A stretch of DNA of 64,000 bases from Scytonema sp045865695 (GCF_045865695.1 NZ_BAACAP010000210.1:18602-82601); one strand, 5' to 3'. Shown: positions 10,385 to 19,357, numbered from the stretch's first letter. The notes: generated from the sequence alone by a model not told the origin. Translations and numbers: made by a program.

Positions 10385-10439
10385 GCTGATGAACGCAGAC
10401 GGACGCAGATAGAAGAGCAAAGTATCCGCGTTCATCAGC
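10385..10439. repeat. Inverted repeat in the spacer before cobA-hemD
   Basis: gctgatgaacgc (10385-10396) and gcgttcatcagc (10428-10439) are perfect 12-bp inverted arms around a 31-base loop. The right flank, ctacaggctgcggtt, recurs near 42966-42980, so this is one member of a dispersed family. Confidence 0.6.
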
Positions 10440-10451
10440 TACAGGCTGCGG

Positions 10452-10913
10452 TTATGATTTCTTGAGTTTTTCAAGAACGCGATTTACTTCTTCTAGTTTT
10501 TGCGCTTGGCGTTGTGCTTGGAGTAAGTCTCTGGCTTGTTCGAGTGTGGCAATAGCTGATTCTTTTTTTTCTAGTCGCATCAAGGCATTGGAGAGGCGTA
10601 AGTAAGCGTCCACTTTTTTTGGTGCGCGATTAATGACATCTTGAAATTGTTGGGTTGCTTCTTCTACTTTTCCTTGCTGCATTAAAGTATCTCCTAAAAG
10701 TAAGCGAACCACGTCATTTGTGGAATTTATAGCAATGACTTGCCGAAATGTAGCTTCGGCGCTTTTGTAGTTTTCTTGCTGGTAAAGTGTGATTCCTTTC
10801 TGGAAAAGGTTGGAAGTTCTTAAGGTTTTCCAAGAAAAATAGCCAAGCAATGCAAGACTAGAAAGAACAGCAACTACAGCAAATACAGAACTCAGTTGAA
10901 AAGTGTCAAACAT
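10452..10913 (-). CDS. Membrane-anchored TPR protein
   Basis: An N-terminal membrane segment (VFAVVAVLSSLALLGYFSW, about residues 10-28) is followed by two to three tetratricopeptide repeats (YQQENYKSAEATFRQVIA, QGKVEEATQQFQDVINRAP, LEKKESAIATLEQARDLL) and a basic coiled C-terminus. The protein is 153 residues, so it is a small scaffold-like adaptor on the cytoplasmic membrane. Its partner is unknown. It lies between homogentisate phytyltransferase (69 bp upstream) and cobA-hemD (95 bp downstream) on one strand, so co-transcription is possible, but the repeat-filled spacers argue against tight coupling. Confidence 0.75.
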   Translation of the reverse strand: MFDTFQLSSVFAVVAVLSSLALLGYFSWKTLRTSNLFQKGITLYQQENYKSAEATFRQVIAINSTNDVVRLLLGDTLMQQGKVEEATQQFQDVINRAPKKVDAYLRLSNALMRLEKKESAIATLEQARDLLQAQRQAQKLEEVNRVLEKLKKS

Positions 10914-10958
10914 TATCTTATTCCTTAATCAAATGGTGGGCATTGCCCACCCTACATT

Positions 10959-10995
10959 TGGTCACTGGTCACTGGTTACTGGTCACTGATTACTG
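10959..10995. repeat. Heptanucleotide tandem repeat (tggtcac type)
   Basis: Five seven-base units (tggtcac with ttac and gatt variants) run from 10959 to 10995. The array overlaps the end of the phytyltransferase gene, whose TGA stop lies inside it. The same unit makes the large array at 17569-17673. Confidence 0.8.
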
Positions 10996-11912
10996 AAAAG
11001 GCAAGCAATGGGAAAAATTAAATATTCCACGAAAAATAGCTTCCAAATAAACTGATAAAATCGAGCAATGTCGCTTTTTTCTTGCAAGCTAACTTTTTGA
11101 CTCCGCCACCACATCCAAATTAAGGCAATAAATTGTGTCAGAACTAGGAAAATCGAGTTGACTTCTGCTAGCTTAAACAAGCCTACCAAAATCATGCCTG
11201 TGTAACAAAGAGTTAACACCCAAAGTGCAAGATTAAAAACTGCTGCTTTGCCAAGTTTAATGGTGAAAGTTTTAATGTTGTATAGAAGGTCTCCTTCAAT
11301 ATCGGGAATGTCTTTAAAGATTGCGATCGCAAAAGCAAAAACCAAAATAAACAGCGTCAAAACCCAAACCTTGGAAGGAATGATATGACTTTTTTGCAAA
11401 ACCCAACTAAAGTGTAAAAAGAGTCCTAAATTCACTATTGCACCTCGAACCGAAAAAATGCAAAGTGCCGCCCAAAAAGGAAATTGTTTTAAGCGAATGG
11501 GTGGTAAAGAGTAAGCAGTACCAATTGCTAAACTAATAGCCACAACTCCAAACAAAAAAGGTCCCTGAATACCTGCAAGAAATAGTGCCAAAGTACCAGT
11601 TATACCAACAATCCACTTACCTGTTTGCATGGAAAATTCTCCAGAGGCAATAGGCAAATGGGGCTTATTAATTTTATCAATTGCTACGTCTTCAAGTTGA
11701 TTCAAGCCCACAATATAAACATTGCCACATAGACAAGCAATCCATGCTCCTATAAGGGGGAATGGGGAGTAGTGAGTGGTGAGTGGGGAAATTGCAATCA
11801 GATATAATCCCAACACACTTAAACTTGTACCAATAATCGTGTGAGGACGTGAAAACTTCCAAAAACTGTAAAGCCAACTGTCCTTAAACCTTCGTTGCGA
11901 AATCTGATTCAT
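10983..11912 (-). CDS. hpt: Homogentisate phytyltransferase (tocopherol synthesis)
   Basis: This is a UbiA-superfamily membrane prenyltransferase that joins homogentisate to phytyl diphosphate, the committed step of vitamin E synthesis. The first Asp-rich motif is NQLEDVAIDKINKPHLPIA and the second is KDIPDIEGDLLYNIKT. About eight hydrophobic helices are visible. The N-terminus FWKFSRPHTIIGTSLSV matches the cyanobacterial Slr1736-type enzymes. Residues ISPLTTHYSPFP, in a loop, are encoded by a simple repeat (about 11760-11785) and look like a repeat insertion tolerated between helices 1 and 2. The gene encoding the tocopherol methyltransferase lies 45 bp upstream, so the two probably form one transcript. 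Confidence 0.92.
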   Translation of the reverse strand: MNQISQRRFKDSWLYSFWKFSRPHTIIGTSLSVLGLYLIAISPLTTHYSPFPLIGAWIACLCGNVYIVGLNQLEDVAIDKINKPHLPIASGEFSMQTGKWIVGITGTLALFLAGIQGPFLFGVVAISLAIGTAYSLPPIRLKQFPFWAALCIFSVRGAIVNLGLFLHFSWVLQKSHIIPSKVWVLTLFILVFAFAIAIFKDIPDIEGDLLYNIKTFTIKLGKAAVFNLALWVLTLCYTGMILVGLFKLAEVNSIFLVLTQFIALIWMWWRSQKVSLQEKSDIARFYQFIWKLFFVEYLIFPIACLFSNQ

Positions 11913-11957
11913 AAATCTCCTCTCTCTGTGTCCTCCTCGGCGTAAGAGCGCAGCTCG

Positions 11958-12800
11958 TTATTTCGTTCCACACAACAAACCAAATCGAACTAATCCACGT
12001 TCGTAACCCCGACGCATTAAACCCAAAGACAGGGCGGCTTGAATTGTAGTCCAACCCGAAAGTAGCAAACCCCAAATTGCCTGTGGAGAAAACGCCGAAT
12101 CAATCACCACATCCCAAAATGGTGTAACAGCCTTTGACCAATCAGCAGTACGAATATTTTGCAAGCCGAGTTGACGGGCAATATTTTCATACTCTGGTAA
12201 AGAAATGACGTAAGGCAAGCAGTAAACTCGATAAATTTCCGCCAAAAGCTTTTCCTCATCTGCTGTGAGGGGTGAATTGTCAATAGGTCGATGACACCAA
12301 GTCACCATAATTAACATTCCACCAGGTTTTAGCACCCGATAGCACTCCTGCATAAACTTAGTTTTATCAGGCATATGCTCGCCGCTTTCTAACGCCCAAA
12401 CCAAATCAAAGGAATTGTCATCAAAAGGCATTGCTTGAGCATCTGCAACCTGAAAATGAGCTTGAGATACCAAATTTAACTCTTGGGCGCGTTGTGTTGC
12501 TCTTGCTGCTTGCACTGGGCTTAAAGTGATTCCTGTAGCCTTAGCATGAAATTTTTCTGCTAAATGTAGCGAACTTCCACCAATTCCACACCCCACATCT
12601 AGTATATTTTCAGCTTTTTGAACTCCAGCCCACTTCAGTAGTTCTTCAATTAAGTCGATTTGTGCTTGACGGCGGTCTTTTTTCGCCTTGCCATCTGCAC
12701 CATAGTAGCCGTGGTGCATATGTTCTCCCCAGATTTGTTCCCATAAACCGGAAGAAGCATCGTAAAACTCCTGAATTTGCTGGTAAAGTGTTGCACTCAT
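11958..12800 (-). CDS. Gamma-tocopherol-type methyltransferase
   Basis: This is a 280-residue class I SAM methyltransferase. Motif I is ILDVGCGIGGSS (about residues 65-76) and the post motif GEHMPDKTKFMQECYRVLKPGG is typical. The N-terminus (YQQIQEFYDASSGLWEQIW, then GEHMHHGYY) and LVWALESGEHM are shared by gamma-tocopherol methyltransferases and their plant VTE4 relatives, which methylate gamma- to alpha-tocopherol. Its position directly before hpt supports this reading. An MPBQ methyltransferase function is a less likely alternative. It is divergent from ktrB, with about 145 bp of shared promoter region. Confidence 0.88.
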   Translation of the reverse strand: MSATLYQQIQEFYDASSGLWEQIWGEHMHHGYYGADGKAKKDRRQAQIDLIEELLKWAGVQKAENILDVGCGIGGSSLHLAEKFHAKATGITLSPVQAARATQRAQELNLVSQAHFQVADAQAMPFDDNSFDLVWALESGEHMPDKTKFMQECYRVLKPGGMLIMVTWCHRPIDNSPLTADEEKLLAEIYRVYCLPYVISLPEYENIARQLGLQNIRTADWSKAVTPFWDVVIDSAFSPQAIWGLLLSGWTTIQAALSLGLMRRGYERGLVRFGLLCGTK

Positions 12801-12945
12801 GAAAAAAGCAGTGATTAAGACAAAAATTTAGACACATTCGTAGGCTACCATGTGTGATTTTATTTAAATTAGGGTAATGTATTTTTACATCTAGGTAAGA
12901 GTGATTCAAGTTTACTCCCTAGGGTGTTGCAAATTTAACCATTTT

Positions 12946-14280
12946 ATGACTGTTTCTCGAAAAATTTGTTTGGGATTTCTAGCAGTTATCACTGTGGGGA
13001 CTATCCTACTGATGATGCCTTTTTCAACCAGTAGTGGAAATTGGAATGACCCTATTGTGGCTTTGTTTACTTCAACTTCAGCAGTCTGTGTTACAGGTTT
13101 GGGAGTTGTTGATACTGGTACTTACTTCTCCTTTTGGGGTCAATTATTTATGGCTCTTTTGGTTCAAATTGGTGGTTTGGGCTACATGACCACTACAACC
13201 TTTCTCATTTTGTTGATCGGTCGTAGATTTGACTTGCGGCAAAAAATTGCCATCCAACAAGCCTTAGATCGACCAGGAATGCAAGGTAGCGTCCAAATTA
13301 TTCGTTCCATCATTGCCACTACCTTAATTTTTGAAATCACCGGAATATTTTTACTGCTACCAGCTTTTGTACCCGACTATGGCTGGAGCAAAGGGCTTTG
13401 GATATCTATTTTCCACAGCATTAATTCTTGGAATAATGCTGGTTTTAGTTTGTTTCCAGATAACTTAATCAAATATCAATCATCGGTTTTAGTAGTTTTT
13501 GTCGTTACCGGGTTAATTATCTTTGGCGGCATTGGTTATCAAGTCATTTTAGAAGCTTTTGTTTGGCTGCGCGATACTTGGCAAAAACGACAGATTAAAC
13601 TCATGTTTTCTCTAGATTTTAAGGTTGCAGTTAGTACAACAGTATTTCTTTTGATTTTGGGAACTATTGCATTTTTCTTTGTTGAACTAAGAAATCCTGC
13701 AACACTTGGCAATCTCAGTTTTCAAAATAAATTATTAGTCGCTTGGTTTCAATCAGTAACACCCAGGACTGCTGGATTTAACACTATTGATATAGGCAAA
13801 ATGACAACGGCGGGGCTGTTTATTACTATTGCACTGATGTTTATTGGTGCCAGTCCAGGTGGAACGGGAGGTGGGCTCAAAACAACAACGTTGAGAGTTC
13901 TTACAAGTTGTACCCAGGCAATTCTTCAAGGCAAAGAAGAAGTTTTGCTGTACGAACGCAAGATAGCAGTTCCTTTAATTTTAAAGGCTATTGGGGTTTT
14001 AATTGGCTCAATTGCTACCGTCATCCTAGCTACAATATTAATTGCGCTCACAGATCCAAAAATATCATTTATTCAAATTCTTGTTGAAGTAGTGTCAGCT
14101 TTTGCAACTGTAGGTCTTTCTACAGGAATTACAGGGAGTGTTTCTACAGGAGCAAAACTAGTACTCATCTTCACAATGTATATAGGAAGGGTTGGCATTT
14201 TGTTGCTTATGTCAGCAATACTAGGAGATCCTCGTCCTACCAATATTCACTATCCTGAAGAAAATTTACTTGTGGGGTAG
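12946..14280 (+). CDS. ktrB: KtrB/TrkH-type potassium transporter subunit
   Basis: This membrane channel subunit has the four pore-loop repeats of the Trk/Ktr/HKT superfamily: TSTSAVCVTGLGVVDTG, SINSWNNAGFSLFPDN, SVTPRTAGFNTIDIG and AFATVGLSTGITGS. The filter glycines are present in all four. I chose the ATG at 12946 (MTVSRKICLGF), which leaves 444 residues and the usual KtrB start. A GTG at 12901 preceded by aggtaaga is in frame and would add 15 residues with no homology. The regulatory subunit KtrA follows after 42 bp, giving a K+ (Na+-dependent) uptake pair important for osmotic stress. A third cyanobacterial component, KtrE, is not seen here. Confidence 0.88.
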   Translation: MTVSRKICLGFLAVITVGTILLMMPFSTSSGNWNDPIVALFTSTSAVCVTGLGVVDTGTYFSFWGQLFMALLVQIGGLGYMTTTTFLILLIGRRFDLRQKIAIQQALDRPGMQGSVQIIRSIIATTLIFEITGIFLLLPAFVPDYGWSKGLWISIFHSINSWNNAGFSLFPDNLIKYQSSVLVVFVVTGLIIFGGIGYQVILEAFVWLRDTWQKRQIKLMFSLDFKVAVSTTVFLLILGTIAFFFVELRNPATLGNLSFQNKLLVAWFQSVTPRTAGFNTIDIGKMTTAGLFITIALMFIGASPGGTGGGLKTTTLRVLTSCTQAILQGKEEVLLYERKIAVPLILKAIGVLIGSIATVILATILIALTDPKISFIQILVEVVSAFATVGLSTGITGSVSTGAKLVLIFTMYIGRVGILLLMSAILGDPRPTNIHYPEENLLVG

Positions 14281-14322
14281 TTATCCATAAAAAAGCAGTC
14301 ATATTTTATAAGGATTAGAACG

Positions 14323-15018
14323 GTGAATTTGTCATCATTAGGATTTTTTCGGAGCTTGCGTAAAGATAATAGTCAGTTTGCTGTCATAGGATTGGGTCGT
14401 TTTGGGCGTTCCGTCTGTTCTACCTTACATAAGTTTGGTTATGAAGTTCTAGCTACGGACATAGATGAAAAGCGGGTATCCCAAGCATTGACAGAGCAAA
14501 TAACTGGTCATGCTTTGCAACTAGATTCAACAGAGTCAGCTGCACTAAAAGAAGCAGGCATTTTTGAGTTTGATACGGTGATTGTGGCAATTGGAAATTA
14601 CGTTCAGGAAAGTATAGTCACGACATTAAATGTTAAAGAGGGTGGTGTACCTCATGTGGTGGCGAAAGCCTCTAGTGAAGTTCACTGTAAACTATTACAT
14701 AGAGTAGGAGCAGATCATGTCGTCTTTCCCGAATATGAAGCAGGTTGTGCTTTAGCACGAACGTTGACTAAGCCTTCTATCTTAGATCGATTTGACCTCG
14801 ACCCTGATAACAGTATTGTAGAAGTGATTGTACCCGATGAGTTTCACGGCAAAACCATCGCCGAACTCCAACTTCGCAGCCGCTACGGTTTGAATTTACT
14901 TGCTGTGAGTCAGGATGGAAAATTTCAAATCAACCCCGATCCTTACAATCGTTTTGAACGCGGTTCGGCGATGGTGGTTATTGGCTGCAACAAAGATATC
15001 AATAAGTTGCCAATTTAG
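14323..15018 (+). CDS. ktrA: KtrA/TrkA-type potassium uptake regulator (RCK)
   Basis: The N-terminal RCK/Rossmann domain contains QFAVIGLGRFGRSVCSTL, the dinucleotide-binding GxGxxG, with Asp-Ile-Asp at the end of strand 2 (VLATDIDEKRV). A TrkA_C domain follows from about residue 145 (NSIVEVIVPDEFHGKTIAEL). The protein forms the cytosolic gating ring that controls KtrB by nucleotide binding. The start is a GTG at 14323 with aggatt ten bases upstream; no nearer ATG fits. It is the second gene of the ktrB-ktrA operon. Confidence 0.9.
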   Translation: MNLSSLGFFRSLRKDNSQFAVIGLGRFGRSVCSTLHKFGYEVLATDIDEKRVSQALTEQITGHALQLDSTESAALKEAGIFEFDTVIVAIGNYVQESIVTTLNVKEGGVPHVVAKASSEVHCKLLHRVGADHVVFPEYEAGCALARTLTKPSILDRFDLDPDNSIVEVIVPDEFHGKTIAELQLRSRYGLNLLAVSQDGKFQINPDPYNRFERGSAMVVIGCNKDINKLPI

Positions 15019-15153
15019 GGGATTGGGGAACTCGGGGCCCCCTCCTTGTTGAGGGGCAATGGGGACTGGGACTGGAGACTGAAACAAGAGTGACAAAAGG
15101 TAGAACTCATTTCTAATCCCTAATCACCAATCGCTAATCGCCGATCCCCAATC
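15019..15153. repeat. Degenerate seven-base repeat spacer
   Basis: The spacer between ktrA and the TPR gene is filled with gggactgg and taatccccaatc type units (15058-15080 and 15112-15152), decayed relatives of the heptamer family. No gene is seen. Confidence 0.5.
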
Positions 15154-16260
15154 CTATCGATCTAAAGTTGGTGGTTCGACGGGAATAGGTACGCTCGGAT
15201 CTGCTGTCTGTTGTTCGGGGATAGCTACACTGTTTGTAGGAGTTTGAGTGGGCAAAGTGTTTTGAGTTTGACCAACTTGAGTTTTTTTGTATGCTGCTAG
15301 TTGGACAATTTGTTGCATCAATTGCTCTACTTTACTCGCTTGCTCGATATTACCCTGTTTGCGGTAGCGATCGCGAGCCGCTTTCAAAGCTCCATTGGCT
15401 TTTTTGTAGTCGCCTTGATTGTACCAAGTAACACCAAGGTTATAGTACGCTTCAGCATCTTTAGGAATTCGGCGAATCGCTTGCTGATAAACAGCTATTG
15501 CTTCTAGTGCTTGACCTTGGTTCGCCATTAACCCTGCCATGTTATTATAAGCGTCGGCATTCTCAGGGTTAATTTCTACAATCTTGCCATAGGCTGCGAT
15601 CGCTTCCGATGTTTGTCCTTTCTGTTCTAAAGCTTTTGCTAAGTTAGAGTAAGCATTAACATTAGTGCTATCTAAATTAATAGCTTTTTGATATAAATCG
15701 ATGGCTGCATCAACCTGTCCGAGTTCGTACACAGCCAATCCTTGATTGTAATAAGCCGCTGCCATTGTTGGGTTGATAACTATAGCTTGACGATAAGCAG
15801 TAATCGCCGCTTCTTTCTGTCCTTGTTTGTGCAGCGCTAACCCAATATTATAGTAAACTTCGCCAACATTCGGATTAATTCTAATTGCTTCACTAAACTC
15901 CTGCACTGCTGCATCCAAGCGATTTTGTTGCAACATGATACTACCCAAGTAATTGTAAGCAGCAGCTATATTTGGATCGCGCTGTAAGGCTTGACGGAAA
16001 GCATTCTCCGCCGCCTGAAAGTCCTTGTAGTTATAGCGCATAACTCCTTGCTGAAACAAACTTGCTGCTTCCAAATTTTGAGAAGGGACAAAAGTTTCAG
16101 CAAGTAGCTTAGTTTGAGAAGTTACCATCATTGATGGTGTTACCACCAAAAAAGCAGAGAAAGTAACAAGAAGCCCAAAAGTTTGCTTCCGGCGATTTTG
16201 ATGAAGAACTACTTTAAGGAAACCGAGAAACCACTGAGACAATTGATATTTTTGAGACAT
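15154..16260 (-). CDS. TPR repeat protein with N-terminal signal/anchor
   Basis: An N-terminal hydrophobic segment near residues 27-45 (TFGLLVTFSAFLVVTPSMMV) acts as a signal or anchor. It is followed by seven consecutive canonical TPRs from about residue 65 to 300 (for example VMRYNYKDFQAAENAFRQAL and IAVYQQAIRRIPKDAEAYYN). The tail is Pro/Thr/Gln-rich. Such proteins act as extracytoplasmic scaffolds; the partner is unknown. It is 148 bp downstream of queA on the same strand, with a repeat-containing spacer. Confidence 0.8.
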   Translation of the reverse strand: MSQKYQLSQWFLGFLKVVLHQNRRKQTFGLLVTFSAFLVVTPSMMVTSQTKLLAETFVPSQNLEAASLFQQGVMRYNYKDFQAAENAFRQALQRDPNIAAAYNYLGSIMLQQNRLDAAVQEFSEAIRINPNVGEVYYNIGLALHKQGQKEAAITAYRQAIVINPTMAAAYYNQGLAVYELGQVDAAIDLYQKAINLDSTNVNAYSNLAKALEQKGQTSEAIAAYGKIVEINPENADAYNNMAGLMANQGQALEAIAVYQQAIRRIPKDAEAYYNLGVTWYNQGDYKKANGALKAARDRYRKQGNIEQASKVEQLMQQIVQLAAYKKTQVGQTQNTLPTQTPTNSVAIPEQQTADPSVPIPVEPPTLDR

Positions 16261-16408
16261 GACTGGCAGACCTGCATTTATTGCAATAGGCTTATAAGTC
16301 AGGTTACCCAGAACAAAATTTAAAATTAACTTATTGGTTAGTGGTTAGTTGCTAGTAGGGTGGGCAATGCCCACCACCCACCAACCACCAACCACTATCC
16401 ACTAACAA

Positions 16409-17572
16409 CTAACTACTTACTATATGTGGCAAAATTAACATAGCGTCTCCAAAAGAGTAGAAGCGGTAACGAGAGGCGACAGCTTCCTGATAAACACGTA
16501 ACAATCTTTGCCGACCAATTAAAGCACTCACTAACATTAACAAACTAGAACGCGGTAAGTGAAAGTTAGTAATTAAGCCATTAACAACACGCCATTTATA
16601 GCCCGGATAGATAAACATATCCGTCTTACCACAAAATGGTTTAAATTCTCCTTGAGATGCTGCACCTTCAAGTGCGCGTACTACTGTTGTACCCACAGCA
16701 ATAATCCGACCACCAGATGCTTGAGTCATGCGGATTCTTTCTACTGTTGCGGAAGGTACTTCAATCCATTCTTCATGCATTTTGTGGGTTTTTATATCTT
16801 CCACTTCTACAGGGCGGAATGTCCCCACGCCTACGTGTAACGTCACAAAGGCTCGCTCGATACCGCGTTGTTGCAATCGATCTAATAATTCTGGAGTAAA
16901 ATGTAAACCTGCTGTAGGAGCTGCAACTGCTCCCGGATACTGTGCGTATACTGTTTGATACTGTTCGCTCTTGGCATCAGAAGCCGTAATGTAGGGTGGT
17001 AGAGGAACTTCACCAAATACGTCTAATAATTGCACTAGGGATGATCCCTCTGGCAAATCAAATTGTAATAAACGCCCCCCAGTTGCTTCATCTGTTTCTA
17101 GAACTGTGGCTGTGAGTTGGCGACTGGGGACTGGGGACTGGGGACTGGGTTCAAAAACAATCTTTGCTCCAGGTTTAAAACGCTTTCCCGGTTTAACTAA
17201 AGCTAACCAGCAATTATGCTGTCGCTCCTCTAGCAGCAAAACTTCTATTTCTGCACCCGTTTGTTTATAACCGTATAACCGAGCCGGAATAACTCGCGTA
17301 TCATTCATTATAAGTAAATCTCCGGATTGCAGTAAGTCGGGCAAATCGCGGAAAATACGATGTTGGGAAGCTGCTTCCAATCCTGCATCTGGATTGACCA
17401 CTAGTAACTTAGAACTATCTCTCGGCACTACAGGATTTTGGGCAATCAGTTCTTGAGGTAATTCATAGTCATATCCCGCCAAACAAGTGTCTAAATCTGA
17501 ATCTTCCCGATTAACGTCAAAGACAGAGTTGTCATTGTTTCTAGTTGATGGTTCCTGCATTTTATAGTTCAC
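16409..17572 (-). CDS. queA: S-adenosylmethionine:tRNA ribosyltransferase-isomerase (queuosine)
   Basis: QueA transfers and isomerises the ribosyl part of SAM onto preQ1-tRNA to make epoxyqueuosine. Family motifs are present: YDYELPQELIAQNPVVPRD, GDLLIMNDTRVIPARLYG, AAPTAGLHFTPELLDRL, THKMHEEW and NFHLPRSSLLMLVSALIG. The N-terminal extension of about 30 residues before LAGYDYELP is unusual, and the start could be the fifth codon (MQEPSTRNN) instead. A short insertion, PSPQSPVPSRQ near residue 142, is encoded by the heptamer repeat at 17122-17149. Confidence 0.95.
   Translation of the reverse strand: MNYKMQEPSTRNNDNSVFDVNREDSDLDTCLAGYDYELPQELIAQNPVVPRDSSKLLVVNPDAGLEAASQHRIFRDLPDLLQSGDLLIMNDTRVIPARLYGYKQTGAEIEVLLLEERQHNCWLALVKPGKRFKPGAKIVFEPSPQSPVPSRQLTATVLETDEATGGRLLQFDLPEGSSLVQLLDVFGEVPLPPYITASDAKSEQYQTVYAQYPGAVAAPTAGLHFTPELLDRLQQRGIERAFVTLHVGVGTFRPVEVEDIKTHKMHEEWIEVPSATVERIRMTQASGGRIIAVGTTVVRALEGAASQGEFKPFCGKTDMFIYPGYKWRVVNGLITNFHLPRSSLLMLVSALIGRQRLLRVYQEAVASRYRFYSFGDAMLILPHIVSS
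17122..17149. repeat. Heptamer repeat inside queA
   Basis: Four perfect units of gactggg (17122-17149) lie inside the coding sequence and are translated as a Pro/Ser/Gln-rich loop. This is the same base family as the intergenic arrays nearby. Confidence 0.85.
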
Positions 17573-17673
17573 TGGTCACTGGTTACTGGTTACTGGTCAC
17601 TGGTCACTGGTTACTGGTCACTGGTTACTGGTTACTGGTCACTGGTCACTGGTCACTGGTTACTGGTCACTGA
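17569..17673. repeat. Long heptanucleotide tandem array
   Basis: About fifteen head-to-tail seven-base units alternate between tcactgg and ttactgg, directly upstream of queA. This is the short tandemly repeated repetitive (STRR) type known from heterocystous cyanobacteria. It is not a CRISPR array because there are no spacers. Confidence 0.9.
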
Positions 17674-17786
17674 TAATAATTGGGTAAACCTCCCCATGGA
17701 AAAACGGGGGCTTCTACCCTAGCAAGGATCGGGGTCGATCTACAAATAATAGAAATGTAGGGTTAGCTTTGATCCCAAGCACCAAG

Positions 17787-18176
17787 ATGGAATACTTGTA
17801 TTACCTGGCCAATGCCAGTTTAACTCTGAGGGTTGTTCAATTCTTACATAGCAGACCCCAGATGCCCGTTTCATTCGTCACCGTAATTCATCAAATTGAT
17901 GGTTGGGTGGTTAGGATCAAACTAAAGGGTCGCATTTCAGCTCAAATTGATGGTGATTTTCGAGCTTTCTTGAATGAATTGGGTATTAGTTACGAACCAC
18001 CCATGCGCGTGCAAATGGCACTTTGGAGTTTAGAAGCAGGACAATGCCCTGTAGATGTGATGCGTCGCTATCAAGTCGCGATCGTTTCTCACGGAAATCC
18101 AGAGAAAGAGGAAATTGAGGCATTTCGACAGCAGTTTGTTAGAGGTTTGGGCTACTGTCCAGAAACACTAGCATGA
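17787..18176 (+). CDS. Conserved hypothetical protein
   Basis: The product is about 129 residues from the ATG at 17787. A TTG at 17769 and a later ATG at 17862 (MPVSFVTVIHQIDGWVV) are alternatives, and the latter looks like the start of the folded part. The core is VVRIKLKGRISAQIDGDFR, then FLNELGISYEPPMRVQ and the ending FVRGLGYCPETLA. I do not recognise a family or catalytic motif. It is soluble, without signal or membrane segment. It converges on yraN. Confidence 0.6.
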   Translation: MEYLYYLANASLTLRVVQFLHSRPQMPVSFVTVIHQIDGWVVRIKLKGRISAQIDGDFRAFLNELGISYEPPMRVQMALWSLEAGQCPVDVMRRYQVAIVSHGNPEKEEIEAFRQQFVRGLGYCPETLA

Positions 18177-18247
18177 TGATTGCTTTAGTCACTGACAGCA
18201 GGTAACTGATAATCTTAAAGCTTTTGTTTGCTATCTTTTACCTGCTA

Positions 18248-18763
18248 TCAACTGCTCGGACAATCAAAAGCTGCTGGAATGTATTCATATAGTACTAATT
18301 TATACTGATTCTCTAAAGGACTGCTTCGCTCTCCTCGGGCATTTTTAACTACATATGATTCTTGTGATGTCTGTTGATAACCAACAATAGCAACATCAAA
18401 TCGGCAAGAGTAATTTGCTTTTTCAGGATATTGAGCCAGAAACATAAGAGCAGTGCGCCAAAGTTTTGCTTGTTTTTGTTGCGTTATAGCACCTCTTCCT
18501 CCTGCATCCCAATTCCCTTGACTGCGCGTTTTCACTTCGACAAATGCCAAAACAGGGGATAAGAGAGATGAGGGAGGAATTTTTTTCTTATTCCCCGTAT
18601 TTTGTCCTTGTTCGCCAAATTGGGCAATAATATCAACTTCTCCTCTGTGGTAACGCCATCGGCGATGCAAGATAATCCAGCCTTGGGATTCTAACCAATT
18701 AACAACTAGGTCTTCTCCTGCGATACCTATACGGGGATAATGAGATGGAGGATGGTTTGCCAT
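18248..18763 (-). CDS. yraN: YraN/UPF0102 endonuclease-like protein
   Basis: This is a restriction-endonuclease-fold protein of the UPF0102 family. Conserved residues are Glu17 in GEDLV, the GEVDII motif (Glu42 and Asp44) and the catalytic-type EVK of FVEVKTRS (Glu76, Lys78). The family is small and its cellular role is poorly defined, perhaps linked to DNA uptake or repair. A Gly/Gln/Lys-rich insertion (GQNTGNKKKIPPSSLLS) between strands is unusual and probably repeat-derived. Its start lies 15 bp from the divergent start of the pentapeptide gene. Confidence 0.85.
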   Translation of the reverse strand: MANHPPSHYPRIGIAGEDLVVNWLESQGWIILHRRWRYHRGEVDIIAQFGEQGQNTGNKKKIPPSSLLSPVLAFVEVKTRSQGNWDAGGRGAITQQKQAKLWRTALMFLAQYPEKANYSCRFDVAIVGYQQTSQESYVVKNARGERSSPLENQYKLVLYEYIPAAFDCPSS

Positions 18764-18778
18764 TAGTAAAAAATTACG

Positions 18779-19294
18779 ATGACTAGGTTAAGCAATCGGA
18801 TTTGGGCAAGGATAGTCTGTTTACTGCTTTGGGCAGTAGCATTTCTGACGACCCCTGTAACTTGTGCGGCATTTGCGCCACAAGCACTGGCACTTGACTA
18901 CAACAAAGAAAACTTGATAAATCAAGATTTTTCAGGACGTGACCTGACAGATTCCAGCTTTTCTCATGCCAATCTCCGTTACAGCAATTTGAGTAACACT
19001 AACTTAAACGGTGTTAGTTTTTTTGCTGCTAATCTCGAATCGGCAAATTTAGAGAGTGCAGATCTCACAAATGCGACTTTAGACTCAGCCCGTTTAAGTA
19101 AAACGAATTTGACCAATGCAGTTTTGAATGGTGCATTTGCTGCCAATGCCAAATTTGATGGTGCTATTATCGACGGAGCAGATTTTACTGATGTCTTGCT
19201 ACGTAAAGATGAGCAAGAAAAATTGTGTAAAGTCGCTAAAGGCACTAATCCAATTACGGGACGTGACACTCGCGATACTCTATTCTGTCGGTAG
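18779..19294 (+). CDS. Secreted pentapeptide-repeat protein
   Basis: A signal peptide (LLLWAVAFLTTPVTCAAFA) precedes a run of A(D/N)LXX pentapeptides from about residue 47 to 145 (NLRYSNLSNTNLNGVSFF, NLESANLESADLTNATLD). These would form a right-handed quadrilateral beta-helix. The C-terminus KLCKVAKGTNPITGRDTRDTLFC, with two cysteines, is shared by thylakoid-lumen pentapeptide proteins of cyanobacteria and plants, so a lumenal or periplasmic location is likely. Function is unknown. Confidence 0.85.
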   Translation: MTRLSNRIWARIVCLLLWAVAFLTTPVTCAAFAPQALALDYNKENLINQDFSGRDLTDSSFSHANLRYSNLSNTNLNGVSFFAANLESANLESADLTNATLDSARLSKTNLTNAVLNGAFAANAKFDGAIIDGADFTDVLLRKDEQEKLCKVAKGTNPITGRDTRDTLFCR

Positions 19295-19357
19295 TTGCAG
19301 TCAAAATCTTTCAGATTAAATAAAATATGTCACCGTAAACCTCCGGGAGTATGGAAG

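Noticed and set aside
17569..17673. Possible CRISPR array
   Set aside because: The units are seven bases long, head to tail, without spacers.
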